Origin: Lachnospiraceae bacterium
GTDB lineage: Bacteria > Bacillota > Clostridia > Lachnospirales > Lachnospiraceae
NCBI GenBank assembly: GCA_024690725.1
Contig: JAILOQ010000053.1
Span: 1 to 33,013 of the forward strand
Direction: 5' to 3'
DNA length: 33,013 nt
Of the stretch, positions 8,043 through 16,316 are shown one piece after another (position 1 is the stretch's first letter; each line of letters begins with the position of its first letter). The translations under genes were made by a program, and so were the position numbers. The notes below the pieces were generated by a model. That model saw only the letters and a list, made by a program, of their open reading frames with translations. It was not told the origin of the DNA and made no database searches.

Positions 8043-11006
8043 ATGAATATTTCTATGAATCCATTTGATCAGTATAAAGAACAGGTTTCCATCGGCGATT
8101 CGCTGCGCGCACAAGGCGGTATTGCGGCAAATCACAAGGATGATCCGGGCTTATCTTCTTTTTTTCGTTATGACAAAGAGGGGACGGGCTTAAACAACAA
8201 TGCCTACAAAGAACATGCGGAAAAAGAAAATCTTTTGGATGAGGCGGTCAAGAAGGACGGCAAGAGTTCAAAGGATTACATGGTCGTGATGGCAGGCACC
8301 ATGTCCGATGAGGATTATAAAAAACTGCAGGAGGGTGGCGGCGATCCCGGGGATTACGAACCCGGTGAGATGGTGACCGTCATGGACCAGATCAAGGTGG
8401 TATTGGCGCAGGCCGGTGTAGAGGTTGCCGGATACACGGACAATATCGATGCTTCGACCGTAACGAAGATCACGGGAAATGCGGGCTATGCAACGAGCAT
8501 TATGAAGGCGCTCGATAAGACCGATCTTCCCGCCTCGGAAAAGAACATCTTAGGCATTGCCGAAGGCATGAAAATGGCCGAGAGCATCACCGAGCTTTCC
8601 GATGGAGCAAAGAAATACTTACTTGAAAATGAAGAAGAGTTAACCATAGATAACTTATACAAAGCAAGTCATGTGGGAGCAGCCGACAGCAATCGTTCGT
8701 CCGGCGGCTATTACATGGCGGGCGCCGGATATTTGGCACAGAAGGGAAATGCAGCCGATATGGAAGCGCTCTCCGGACAGGTGGAGCGTCTGATCGAAAA
8801 GACGGGACTGCCCGTAAATGACGACACCAAGGGCGAGGCACAGTGGCTTTTGGAAAAGGGACTTGCGCTTACGGAGGAACATGTGCTCCGCCTGCATGAG
8901 ATGAATGAACTCACCTTCCCGATGGCACCGGAAAAGGCAGCGCTTCTTTCCGCCGACGCACTCTCCGTGGGACTTCCCGCGGATAAGGGAAACGTGACGA
9001 TGCAGACGCAGACGGGATCGGTCGGTTACGTGGCGTCTGCGATCGAGATCAATGAAAAAACACAGGTGCTGGGCGAGGATGAGATCGCGATGACCTTGCG
9101 GGAGAATCGCAGCATGACCTTGCAGCAGCTCTTCTATTCTTATGAGAAACTGCATGTGAACACGCAAGACACGGCAAACGCAAATGAGGAAAGCGGTGCG
9201 ATCGTATCCGATGCGTCCGCAGAAAAAACTGCGGATATGCAAAAACTCCTGGTACACGTGCAGATGCAGATGAGTGCACAGGCGAACTTAAAGCTGATGA
9301 AGCTTGGCATTCGCATCGACATGGAGCCGCTCGAGAAGCTTGCGGCCCAGCTGGATAAAGAAGAGTCTCTGTATCACGCTACGTCCGTGGCAAAGGTAAG
9401 CGAGAGCATTGAAAACATCAAGGATGCACCTGCGGCCACCGTCGGTGTTGCCGTGCGCGAAGCCTGGATGAAGAGCGCGACCTTTACGCTCCGCCACGTG
9501 GAAGCAACCGGCAAAGAGTTAGCAGCGACTTACCAAAAGGCCGGTGAGTCATATGAGGCACTTATGACTGCACCCCGTGCGGATCTTGGCGACAGGATTT
9601 CCAAGGCATTTCAGAATGTGGACGTTCTTTTACAGGAACAGGGTTTGGAGCCGACCGAAGAAAACCGCAGAGCGATCCGGATCCTCGGCTATAACAGCAT
9701 GGAGATCACGGAAGAAAACATATACGAAGTAAAAGAGGCCGACAGCCTGTTAAAGCAGGTAACAACGGCCCTGACACCGGATAAGACCTTGGCGATGATC
9801 CGTGAGGGCGTCAATCCCATGGAGATGAACCTCGACGAGCTGCACGCATACTTACGGGACAAAGAAGGAACCGAGGGAGAAATGCTTTCCTACAGCAGAT
9901 TCCTGCAGAAACTGGATGCGTCCGATCAGATCACACAGGAAGAAAGAGATGCGTACATCGGGATTTACCGCTTGCTTCGCCAGGTGGAGAAGGCGGACGA
10001 TGCGGCCGTCGGAAGTGTTGTGCAAAGCGACAGAGCGCTCAGCATGGAGTCGTTGCTTTCCGCAGTTCGTACCAAAAAGGCAGGACACGTGGATACAAAG
10101 ATCGATGATGCGACCGGGCTCTTATCGGAGATCCATGCGAAAGGGACCGATATCTCGGAACAGATCGGAAATTATTTCCGTTTGCGTGCCGGCGAATTGA
10201 AGAGCGAGTTAGCAAACGCTAACTATGGAGAGGCGGCGGAAACGGAGCGTATCATAGATGACGCCGCAGAAGCATCGGAGGAAGTTTACCGTGCACTTGC
10301 GGACATTTCCGTTCCGGAAACCGCAAACAACGTAACGGCACAGCAGGCACTTACGGAAGGCACGCTGTATGCGCAGCTTGCGGCATTTTCCAAGGATGCC
10401 AAAAAAGAAGTGGAGGATAAACTCCGCCATATCACGGATGTTCTTTCCGAAGGAAAAGAGGCCGTGCAAGAAGCGGTGGAAGATATGGTCGAAGCATCAC
10501 AGGATATGATCGAGACGCTGACCTATGAAGAGGGGCGTGTTGATGTACGTTCTTTGACCATGATGAACCGTCAGCTCACCATGGTATCGCACCATGCAAG
10601 GGAAGAGAGCTATTATGTGCCGATGGAAAACGGGGATGATGTGACCATGGTACATGTAAAGCTGATCGGAACGGGCGAAGGAAGAGTCAGCATCGACTTT
10701 AAGGGACAGGAAGATGCGGATCGTACCGGTGCCACATTTGCGGTAAAGAACGGCGCGATCGAAGGCATGATCATGGCCAGGAGCGAAGCGGATACCGAAA
10801 GATATCGTGGAATTTGTGAAAAAATTTCCGAGAATATGCTACAGGAAACCGGTTTAAATGCCGATATATCATGTATATACAGTGAAGAAATGCAATTAGA
10901 TGCATTCCGCTCTGTCACGGACGACGGAGACGACATTTCAACAGGGACGTTATATACGATTGCAAAAGTATTCATCCGGACAATGGAGGATGAAGCAAAG
11001 CAGTGA
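8043..11006 (+). CDS. Large flagellar-operon protein with FliK-like C-terminal region
   Basis: ATG at 8043 preceded by GGGAG. Helical, Glu/Ala-rich. C-terminus VHVKLIGTGEGRVSIDFKGQ...MIMARSEADTERYRGICEKISENMLQETGLNADISCIY resembles a FliK C-terminal domain. Ends 17 nt before flagellin. Confidence 0.75.
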   Translation: MNISMNPFDQYKEQVSIGDSLRAQGGIAANHKDDPGLSSFFRYDKEGTGLNNNAYKEHAEKENLLDEAVKKDGKSSKDYMVVMAGTMSDEDYKKLQEGGGDPGDYEPGEMVTVMDQIKVVLAQAGVEVAGYTDNIDASTVTKITGNAGYATSIMKALDKTDLPASEKNILGIAEGMKMAESITELSDGAKKYLLENEEELTIDNLYKASHVGAADSNRSSGGYYMAGAGYLAQKGNAADMEALSGQVERLIEKTGLPVNDDTKGEAQWLLEKGLALTEEHVLRLHEMNELTFPMAPEKAALLSADALSVGLPADKGNVTMQTQTGSVGYVASAIEINEKTQVLGEDEIAMTLRENRSMTLQQLFYSYEKLHVNTQDTANANEESGAIVSDASAEKTADMQKLLVHVQMQMSAQANLKLMKLGIRIDMEPLEKLAAQLDKEESLYHATSVAKVSESIENIKDAPAATVGVAVREAWMKSATFTLRHVEATGKELAATYQKAGESYEALMTAPRADLGDRISKAFQNVDVLLQEQGLEPTEENRRAIRILGYNSMEITEENIYEVKEADSLLKQVTTALTPDKTLAMIREGVNPMEMNLDELHAYLRDKEGTEGEMLSYSRFLQKLDASDQITQEERDAYIGIYRLLRQVEKADDAAVGSVVQSDRALSMESLLSAVRTKKAGHVDTKIDDATGLLSEIHAKGTDISEQIGNYFRLRAGELKSELANANYGEAAETERIIDDAAEASEEVYRALADISVPETANNVTAQQALTEGTLYAQLAAFSKDAKKEVEDKLRHITDVLSEGKEAVQEAVEDMVEASQDMIETLTYEEGRVDVRSLTMMNRQLTMVSHHAREESYYVPMENGDDVTMVHVKLIGTGEGRVSIDFKGQEDADRTGATFAVKNGAIEGMIMARSEADTERYRGICEKISENMLQETGLNADISCIYSEEMQLDAFRSVTDDGDDISTGTLYTIAKVFIRTMEDEAKQ

Positions 11007-11023
11007 ATTAGGGAGGTAATCAC

Positions 11024-12139
11024 ATGAGAGTAAATTATAACGTTTCCGCCATTATTGCGAACAAGGCACTGAATTTCAATGACAATTCTTTAAGTAATAT
11101 TTCCGAGAAATTATCCACCGGTTTTAAGATCAATCATGCAAAGGACAATCCGTCCGGTATGGCGATCGCAAAGCGTATGAATCTTCAGCTCAGAGGACTC
11201 AGCAATGCATCCCAGAATGCATCCGACGGTGTTTCCATCGTGCAGACGGCAGAAGGTGCGCTGCAGGAAATGCAGGCTATGGTTCAGAGACTGAACGAGC
11301 TTGCCGTTCAGTCGGCAAACGGTACCAACACCGAAGGCGATCGTGCGGCGATCGATGCAGAGGCAGATCAGCTGAAAAAAGAACTTGCGCGTGTAGCCGA
11401 GGATACCAACTTCAACGGAAAGAAACTCTTAAACGGCGATAATGACGTGAAGGGTTATACGGATACCATGGGTGTAAAGGTCTTTACCTATACCGATTCC
11501 GTGGAGACCAAAAACTATTCTTTTACCATAAATAATGTAAGCTTGGACGGAGACGGAAACATCGATCTGAAAGACGGCGATGTAACAATTTTACAAGATG
11601 GATCCGATACAGCCTTCCCCGGAGACTGTACTGTGTCGTATAATGGTAATAAGGTAACCATTTCCGGTGCGGGTGATTTCGAAGTCGTTTACGAGATCGA
11701 AGATCCTGCGGTGACCGGAGACGTGGAATCCGAACTGAAGGGTGTCGGCGCGATGCGCATGCAGATCGGTGCAAACGAAGGAGAAGTGATCGAGCTTCGT
11801 ATTCCTTCCGTAACTCTTGATGCGATGTGTATCGATAAGATCGATATTTCCACACCGGAAGGTGCTACGAAAGCAATTCAGATGACGGCAAACGCAAATG
11901 AGTATATCTCCAAGATCCGTGCCCGTCTTGGTGCTTATCAGAATCGATTGGAGCACACCGAAAACAGTTTGGATGTTACCGATGAAAACGTAACCGGCGC
12001 ATACAGCCGTATCATGGATACCGACATGGCAGAGGCAATGACGGAGTATTCCAATCTTCAGGTTCTTACACAGGCAGGAACTTCCATCCTGACACAGGCC
12101 AACGAAAGACCGCAGCAGGTGCTTCAGTTACTGCAGTAA
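11024..12139 (+). CDS. hag: Flagellin
   Basis: N-terminus NDNSLSNISEKLSTGFKINHAKDNPSGMAIAKRMNLQLRGLSNASQNASDGVSIVQTAEGALQEMQAMVQRLNELAVQSANGT; C-terminus NSLDVTDENVTGAYSRIMDTDMAEAMTEYSNLQVLTQAGTSILTQANERPQQVLQLLQ. Confidence 0.97.
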   Translation: MRVNYNVSAIIANKALNFNDNSLSNISEKLSTGFKINHAKDNPSGMAIAKRMNLQLRGLSNASQNASDGVSIVQTAEGALQEMQAMVQRLNELAVQSANGTNTEGDRAAIDAEADQLKKELARVAEDTNFNGKKLLNGDNDVKGYTDTMGVKVFTYTDSVETKNYSFTINNVSLDGDGNIDLKDGDVTILQDGSDTAFPGDCTVSYNGNKVTISGAGDFEVVYEIEDPAVTGDVESELKGVGAMRMQIGANEGEVIELRIPSVTLDAMCIDKIDISTPEGATKAIQMTANANEYISKIRARLGAYQNRLEHTENSLDVTDENVTGAYSRIMDTDMAEAMTEYSNLQVLTQAGTSILTQANERPQQVLQLLQ

Positions 12140-12158
12140 GAGAAAAGGCAGGTAACGT

Positions 12159-12632
12159 ATGGACAGTGAGTTAAAAAAGCAGTTTGCATTACGGATCACA
12201 CAGGCGTCCCGCACGGAGCTTGTGGTGATCACGTATGAGATGTTCTTGGTCTATATTGATGATGCAAAGAAGGATTTTACAAACGGGGATCAGAAGGCAT
12301 TCCGTTTGAATATTCAAAGAGCCAGAGGTTGTTTGAAGGAACTCATGGATTCGTTAAATTATGATTACGAGTTTGCCGGAAATCTTCTCTCCCTCTATGT
12401 GTATATCAGCAAGCAGCTGGTCATGGCGGATCTGCACAACGATCCGTTGCCCCTCGAAGAGACGATCAAGATCATCTCCAAATTAAGGGATGCATATGCG
12501 GCCATCAGCAATGAGGACAAAGAAGGACCGGTTATGGAGAACGCACAGACCGTAAATTCCGGTCTTACCTATTCCAAAACAGGGTTAAATGTCAGTGTTT
12601 CGGGCACAGACAATCGCGGATTTTTAGTTTAG
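12159..12632 (+). CDS. fliS: FliS-like flagellar export chaperone with a C-terminal extension
   Basis: QASRTELVVITYEMFLVYIDDAKKDF...RARGCLKELMDSLNYDYEFAGNLLSLYVYISKQLVMADLHND matches the FliS pattern. Directly after flagellin. Confidence 0.85.
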   Translation: MDSELKKQFALRITQASRTELVVITYEMFLVYIDDAKKDFTNGDQKAFRLNIQRARGCLKELMDSLNYDYEFAGNLLSLYVYISKQLVMADLHNDPLPLEETIKIISKLRDAYAAISNEDKEGPVMENAQTVNSGLTYSKTGLNVSVSGTDNRGFLV

Positions 12633-12663
12633 TTTTTACTGCTAAAAATCCGCTTTATTTTTC
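12616..12663 (+). terminator. Rho-independent terminator overlapping the fliS stop codon
   Basis: 12-bp inverted repeat GCGGATTTTTAG (12616-12627) / CTAAAAATCCGC (12642-12653), then TTTATTTTTC. Confidence 0.85.
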
Positions 12664-12703
12664 GGCAGATTTTCACAAAAGAAAAAAATTTCCGGAAAAA
12701 GTA

Positions 12704-12732
12704 TTTACAAACATTTGCGACAGTTCTATAAT
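12704..12732 (+). promoter_or_regulatory. Strong candidate sigma-A promoter of the tad operon
   Basis: TTTACA (12704-12709), 17 bp, TATAAT (12727-12732). Confidence 0.75.
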
Positions 12733-12813
12733 CGCAATTACCAAATCAAGTTGCCGATGGCAACGAGCCGCTTCGTTCGAAGCGGAGATTTCACTTTATT
12801 TTATGAGGCAGAT

Positions 12814-13278
12814 ATGAACTATTCCGATTGTATTTTGTTCGGGATTCTTTTCGTGGCCTTGATCATGGATTATAAGAGTAGTAAGATACCGAATCTGCTG
12901 ATCCTTTTCGGGTACGGGCTGGGCGTTGTGCTGTTGTTCTTTTCCCGGGAAGAGCTCTGGTATTTTTATCTGATCGACAGCATCTATATTCTGGCGATCG
13001 GGTATGTGCTCTACATCGGAGGCGTATTCGGCGGCGGAGATGCAAAGCTGTTCGCGGTGATCGCATTGTGGCTCGGGTTTGAACAGACCCTTATGGCCGG
13101 AGTGATCGCTGTGATCGCAGGCTTTATATGTTCCGTGTTTAAGATCATCGATCTGATCAGGAAAAAAGAATTCCAAAAAGAAAATTTTTCACATCTTACC
13201 ATTCATTTCGCACTGCCCATTTTTGTCGGGGCACTCATTTCGGAGGTTATCGTATGGAACCGGTTTTGGCAATTTTAG
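12814..13278 (+). CDS. tadV: Prepilin peptidase (A24 family, TadV/CpaA-like)
   Basis: MDYKSSKIPNLLILFG and GGVFGGGDAKLFAVIALWLG (GGGDxKL) motifs; multi-TM. Start trimmed to the ATG at 12814, downstream of the predicted promoter. Confidence 0.88.
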   Translation: MNYSDCILFGILFVALIMDYKSSKIPNLLILFGYGLGVVLLFFSREELWYFYLIDSIYILAIGYVLYIGGVFGGGDAKLFAVIALWLGFEQTLMAGVIAVIAGFICSVFKIIDLIRKKEFQKENFSHLTIHFALPIFVGALISEVIVWNRFWQF

Positions 13279-14300
13279 ACACGGACGAGCGTTATGTCCG
13301 CAGGCTTTCTGCGGCAATGGAAAAGCAGCAAAAGATCCCGTTTCGGATCATGGGCTTCAGCAAAGCGGAAGCGGCTATGGAATATGCCATGACGCAGAAG
13401 ATCAGCTTTCTTTTGGTGGAGGAAGGGTGCTGGGAGGAGTCAAAAACATATTTTCCGCTCAGGCACTTAAACGAGATCATTCTCCTGGTCAAAGAACGAT
13501 CGCGGGAGGAGGAAGTCTTTGAAACGGAGGAAGGCGCGATCCATGCGATCTGCAAGTACCAGTCCGGGGAGGATATCGTAAACAAGATCTTAAAGATCTG
13601 CCTGGAATACGGGGATGAGAAGGCGATCGCTTCGGCACTTACGGGCTCCGGGCATCACGCGCGGGTGATCGGGATCTATACGCCGATCGGCCGGTGTCTG
13701 CAGACATCGTTCAGTTTGATGTACTGCAAACTCATGGCGGTGGAGCACAAGGTACTCTATATGAATTTTGAAGTGTTTGCCGGTTTTCGCGAATGGTTTC
13801 AGCGGGAATACAAGACCGATCTGATGGATCTGATGTATTACCTGGATGATTCGAGGGAGAAGTTTTTATTGAAACTCGCGAGTCTGTCGGAGCGCTTTGA
13901 CGGGTTTTCCTATATCCCGCCGGCCTTGAGTTTTGAGGACTTTACCCACGTGGAAGAGGAGCAGTGGATCGAACTGATCCGTCTGGTGGCGGAGTCGGGA
14001 GAGTATGAAGTATTGGTTTTGGATCTGGGGGATCAGATGCGCGGACTGATACGGATATTAGAGCGTTGTGACAAGGTCTATACCCTGGCCAGAGGGGATG
14101 CGCTTTCCAAGATGAAGCTCAATGATTTTGAGGATGCCCTGCGTCTTTCCGGAAGAGAGAGCGTGATCGCAAAGATGACGAAGTGCCAGCTTCCGATCTT
14201 TCAAGACATGAGTCAGAAGGCGGAGCAGCTGCCGTATACGCAGCTGGCGGAATATATGAAGAAGAATCTGGCCGAGGATTTCAGGAAGGACAGTGCATGA
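13254..14300 (+). CDS. tadZ: TadZ/CpaE-like protein (receiver-like N-terminus, MinD-like C-terminus)
   Basis: AILDTDERYVRRLSAAMEKQQ receiver-like start; VIGIYTPIGRCLQTSFSLMYCKLMAVEHKVLYMNFE deviant P-loop; LVLDLGDQ; located before tadA. Confidence 0.82.
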   Translation: MEPVLAILDTDERYVRRLSAAMEKQQKIPFRIMGFSKAEAAMEYAMTQKISFLLVEEGCWEESKTYFPLRHLNEIILLVKERSREEEVFETEEGAIHAICKYQSGEDIVNKILKICLEYGDEKAIASALTGSGHHARVIGIYTPIGRCLQTSFSLMYCKLMAVEHKVLYMNFEVFAGFREWFQREYKTDLMDLMYYLDDSREKFLLKLASLSERFDGFSYIPPALSFEDFTHVEEEQWIELIRLVAESGEYEVLVLDLGDQMRGLIRILERCDKVYTLARGDALSKMKLNDFEDALRLSGRESVIAKMTKCQLPIFQDMSQKAEQLPYTQLAEYMKKNLAEDFRKDSA

Positions 14301-15583
14301 AAAGATCCGAAGAATACGAAGCGTTGCGTCAAAGCATAAGGCTTCAGCTGATGGATGATATGGACTATACCCGCGATATTTCGGATGAAGAGATCCTGGA
14401 GATGATCGATAGGGTCATTTCCGGTGAAGGAATGCGAAATCGTCTGTCACTTCAGGAAAAAAGAAATCTGCGAAAGGAACTCTTTGCCGCGATCCGCAAG
14501 CTGGATGCGTTGGAAACATTTCTGTCGGATCCTTCGGTTACGGAGATCATGGTCAACGGAGCGGACTGCATCTTTACGGAGAAAGCGGGCCGTCTGGAAA
14601 AAGAAAGCGTGACGTTTGAGTCTGCGGAAAAACTGGCGGATGTCATTCAGCAGATCGTGGCGAGAGTCAACCGCGTGGTAAATGAAACTTCTCCGATCGT
14701 GGATGCCAGGCTTTCGGACGGATCGCGCGTCAATGTGGTCATGCCGCCGATCGCCTTAAACGGGCCGATACTGACCATACGTAAATTCCCGGAGGATCCC
14801 ATAAGGATCGAGGATCTTTTGCGCATCGGCTCCGTTACCGAAGAAGTCGTGGCCTTCTTAAAGGATCTGGTCGTTGCAAGGTACAACATCTTTATCAGCG
14901 GCGGTACGGGCAGCGGGAAGACCACATTCTTAAATGCGCTTTCCGATTTTATCCCGAAGGATGAGCGCATCATTACGATCGAAGACAATGCGGAATTACA
15001 GCTGCGGGGTGTCGATAACCTGGTGCGGCTGGAGACCAGGAATGCGAACGTGGAAGGGTGCAACGCCATTACGATCCGAGATCTGATAAAGTCGTCTCTT
15101 CGCATGCGCCCCGACCGGATCGTGGTCGGAGAGGTCAGAGGAGATGAAGCGATCGATCTTTTGATGGCTATGAATACGGGACATGACGGTTCGCTTTCGA
15201 CGGGGCATGCGAACAGTGCAAGCGATATGCTGGTGCGTTTGGAGACGATGGTGTTGATGGGAATGGAGATGCCGCTTGCGGCGATCCGCAGGCAGATCGC
15301 ATCGGCCATTGATATCATTGTTCACCTGGGAAGATTGCGGGACCATTCGAGGAAGGTGCTGCAGATCTCGGAAGTCATCGATTATATCGACGGTGAAGTC
15401 GTTCTTTCTCCGCTCTATCGGTTTCGGGAGACGGGAGAGGACGCTATGGGTAAGGTAAAGGGGACGCTGGAAAAGGTCGGCGTCTTGGAACATACAGAGA
15501 AACTGGAAAGATGCGGCATAGGTTTAGCCGGGAATCAAACCTCCATTATAAAAAATGAAACAGATTGCAGACGTATGGAATGA
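14297..15583 (+). CDS. tadA: TadA/CpaF secretion ATPase
   Basis: NIFISGGTGSGKTTFLNALSDFIP (Walker A), RIITIEDNAELQL, LRMRPDRIVVGEVRGDEAIDLLMAMNTGHDGSLSTGHANS. ATGA overlap with tadZ. Confidence 0.96.
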   Translation: MKRSEEYEALRQSIRLQLMDDMDYTRDISDEEILEMIDRVISGEGMRNRLSLQEKRNLRKELFAAIRKLDALETFLSDPSVTEIMVNGADCIFTEKAGRLEKESVTFESAEKLADVIQQIVARVNRVVNETSPIVDARLSDGSRVNVVMPPIALNGPILTIRKFPEDPIRIEDLLRIGSVTEEVVAFLKDLVVARYNIFISGGTGSGKTTFLNALSDFIPKDERIITIEDNAELQLRGVDNLVRLETRNANVEGCNAITIRDLIKSSLRMRPDRIVVGEVRGDEAIDLLMAMNTGHDGSLSTGHANSASDMLVRLETMVLMGMEMPLAAIRRQIASAIDIIVHLGRLRDHSRKVLQISEVIDYIDGEVVLSPLYRFRETGEDAMGKVKGTLEKVGVLEHTEKLERCGIGLAGNQTSIIKNETDCRRME

Positions 15584-16316
15584 AATAGCCAAAAAACGAC
15601 CCAAAACAAAAGAAGAATGGCTTGGCATCTGCCTTAAGATCGTGCCTTTGTTTATCGCGATCGCCGAGTTGTTCTACGATTCCCTTTTGGCACTTCTTTT
15701 CCTGCTCCCCTTTATGATGCTGTTCTTTTTACAGGAGGAAAGAAAACTGGAAACGCGGCGGACGGAGCTTCTGACCATGCATTTCAAGGAGATGCTGCTC
15801 AGTATGGTGGCGGCCCTGAAGGCGGGGTATTCCGTGGAGAATGCATTTCGGGAAAGCTATCGGGATATCTCGTTTCGATTCGGTGAGAACGATGTGATGG
15901 CGCGGGAACTTCAGAAGATACTGCGGCAGACCAAAAACGGGATCCCGGTTGAAAAGCTGTTGCATGCGTTTGCGCAAAAGACCGATGTGGATGCGATCCG
16001 TGACTTTGCCGATATTTTTGCGATTGCCAAGCGAAGCGGCGGAGATATGGGAAAGATCATGGGGCGGACGATCTCCATTATCACCAGACAGATGGAGGTG
16101 AAAGAGGAAATCCGTCTGTTGGTGGCGGCCAAGCGGTATGAACAGCAGATCATGAATGTGGTGCCGCTGGGGATCCTTTTGTACATTCGGATGACGAATC
16201 CGGGATACTTCGACGGTTTATACCATAACGTAAGCGGGATCGCGATCATGACGGTGGTGCTCATCATATATGCACTGGCTTATGTTCTGTCAGAGAAGAT
16301 TTTGGAGATTGCATAG
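15555..16316 (+). CDS. tadB: TadB-like type II/IV secretion F-family membrane protein
   Basis: MVAALKAGYSVENAFRES, FADIFAIAKRSGGDMGKIMGRTISIITRQMEVKEEI, VVPLGILLYIRMTNPGYFDGLY. Confidence 0.9.
   Translation: MKQIADVWNEIAKKRPKTKEEWLGICLKIVPLFIAIAELFYDSLLALLFLLPFMMLFFLQEERKLETRRTELLTMHFKEMLLSMVAALKAGYSVENAFRESYRDISFRFGENDVMARELQKILRQTKNGIPVEKLLHAFAQKTDVDAIRDFADIFAIAKRSGGDMGKIMGRTISIITRQMEVKEEIRLLVAAKRYEQQIMNVVPLGILLYIRMTNPGYFDGLYHNVSGIAIMTVVLIIYALAYVLSEKILEIA

Noticed and set aside
12715-12813. N-terminal extension of the first tad ORF (MRQFYNRNYQIKLPMATSRF...)
   Set aside because: Overlaps the predicted -10 box and structured leader; the ATG at 12814 gives a normal peptidase start.
12739-12813. 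c-di-GMP (GEMM) or guanidine-II riboswitch in the tad leader
   Set aside because: GTTGCCGATGGCAAC superficially recalls the GEMM 3' end, but the GGCAAAC...GGGACGCAAAG core is absent and no ACGR loops are present.
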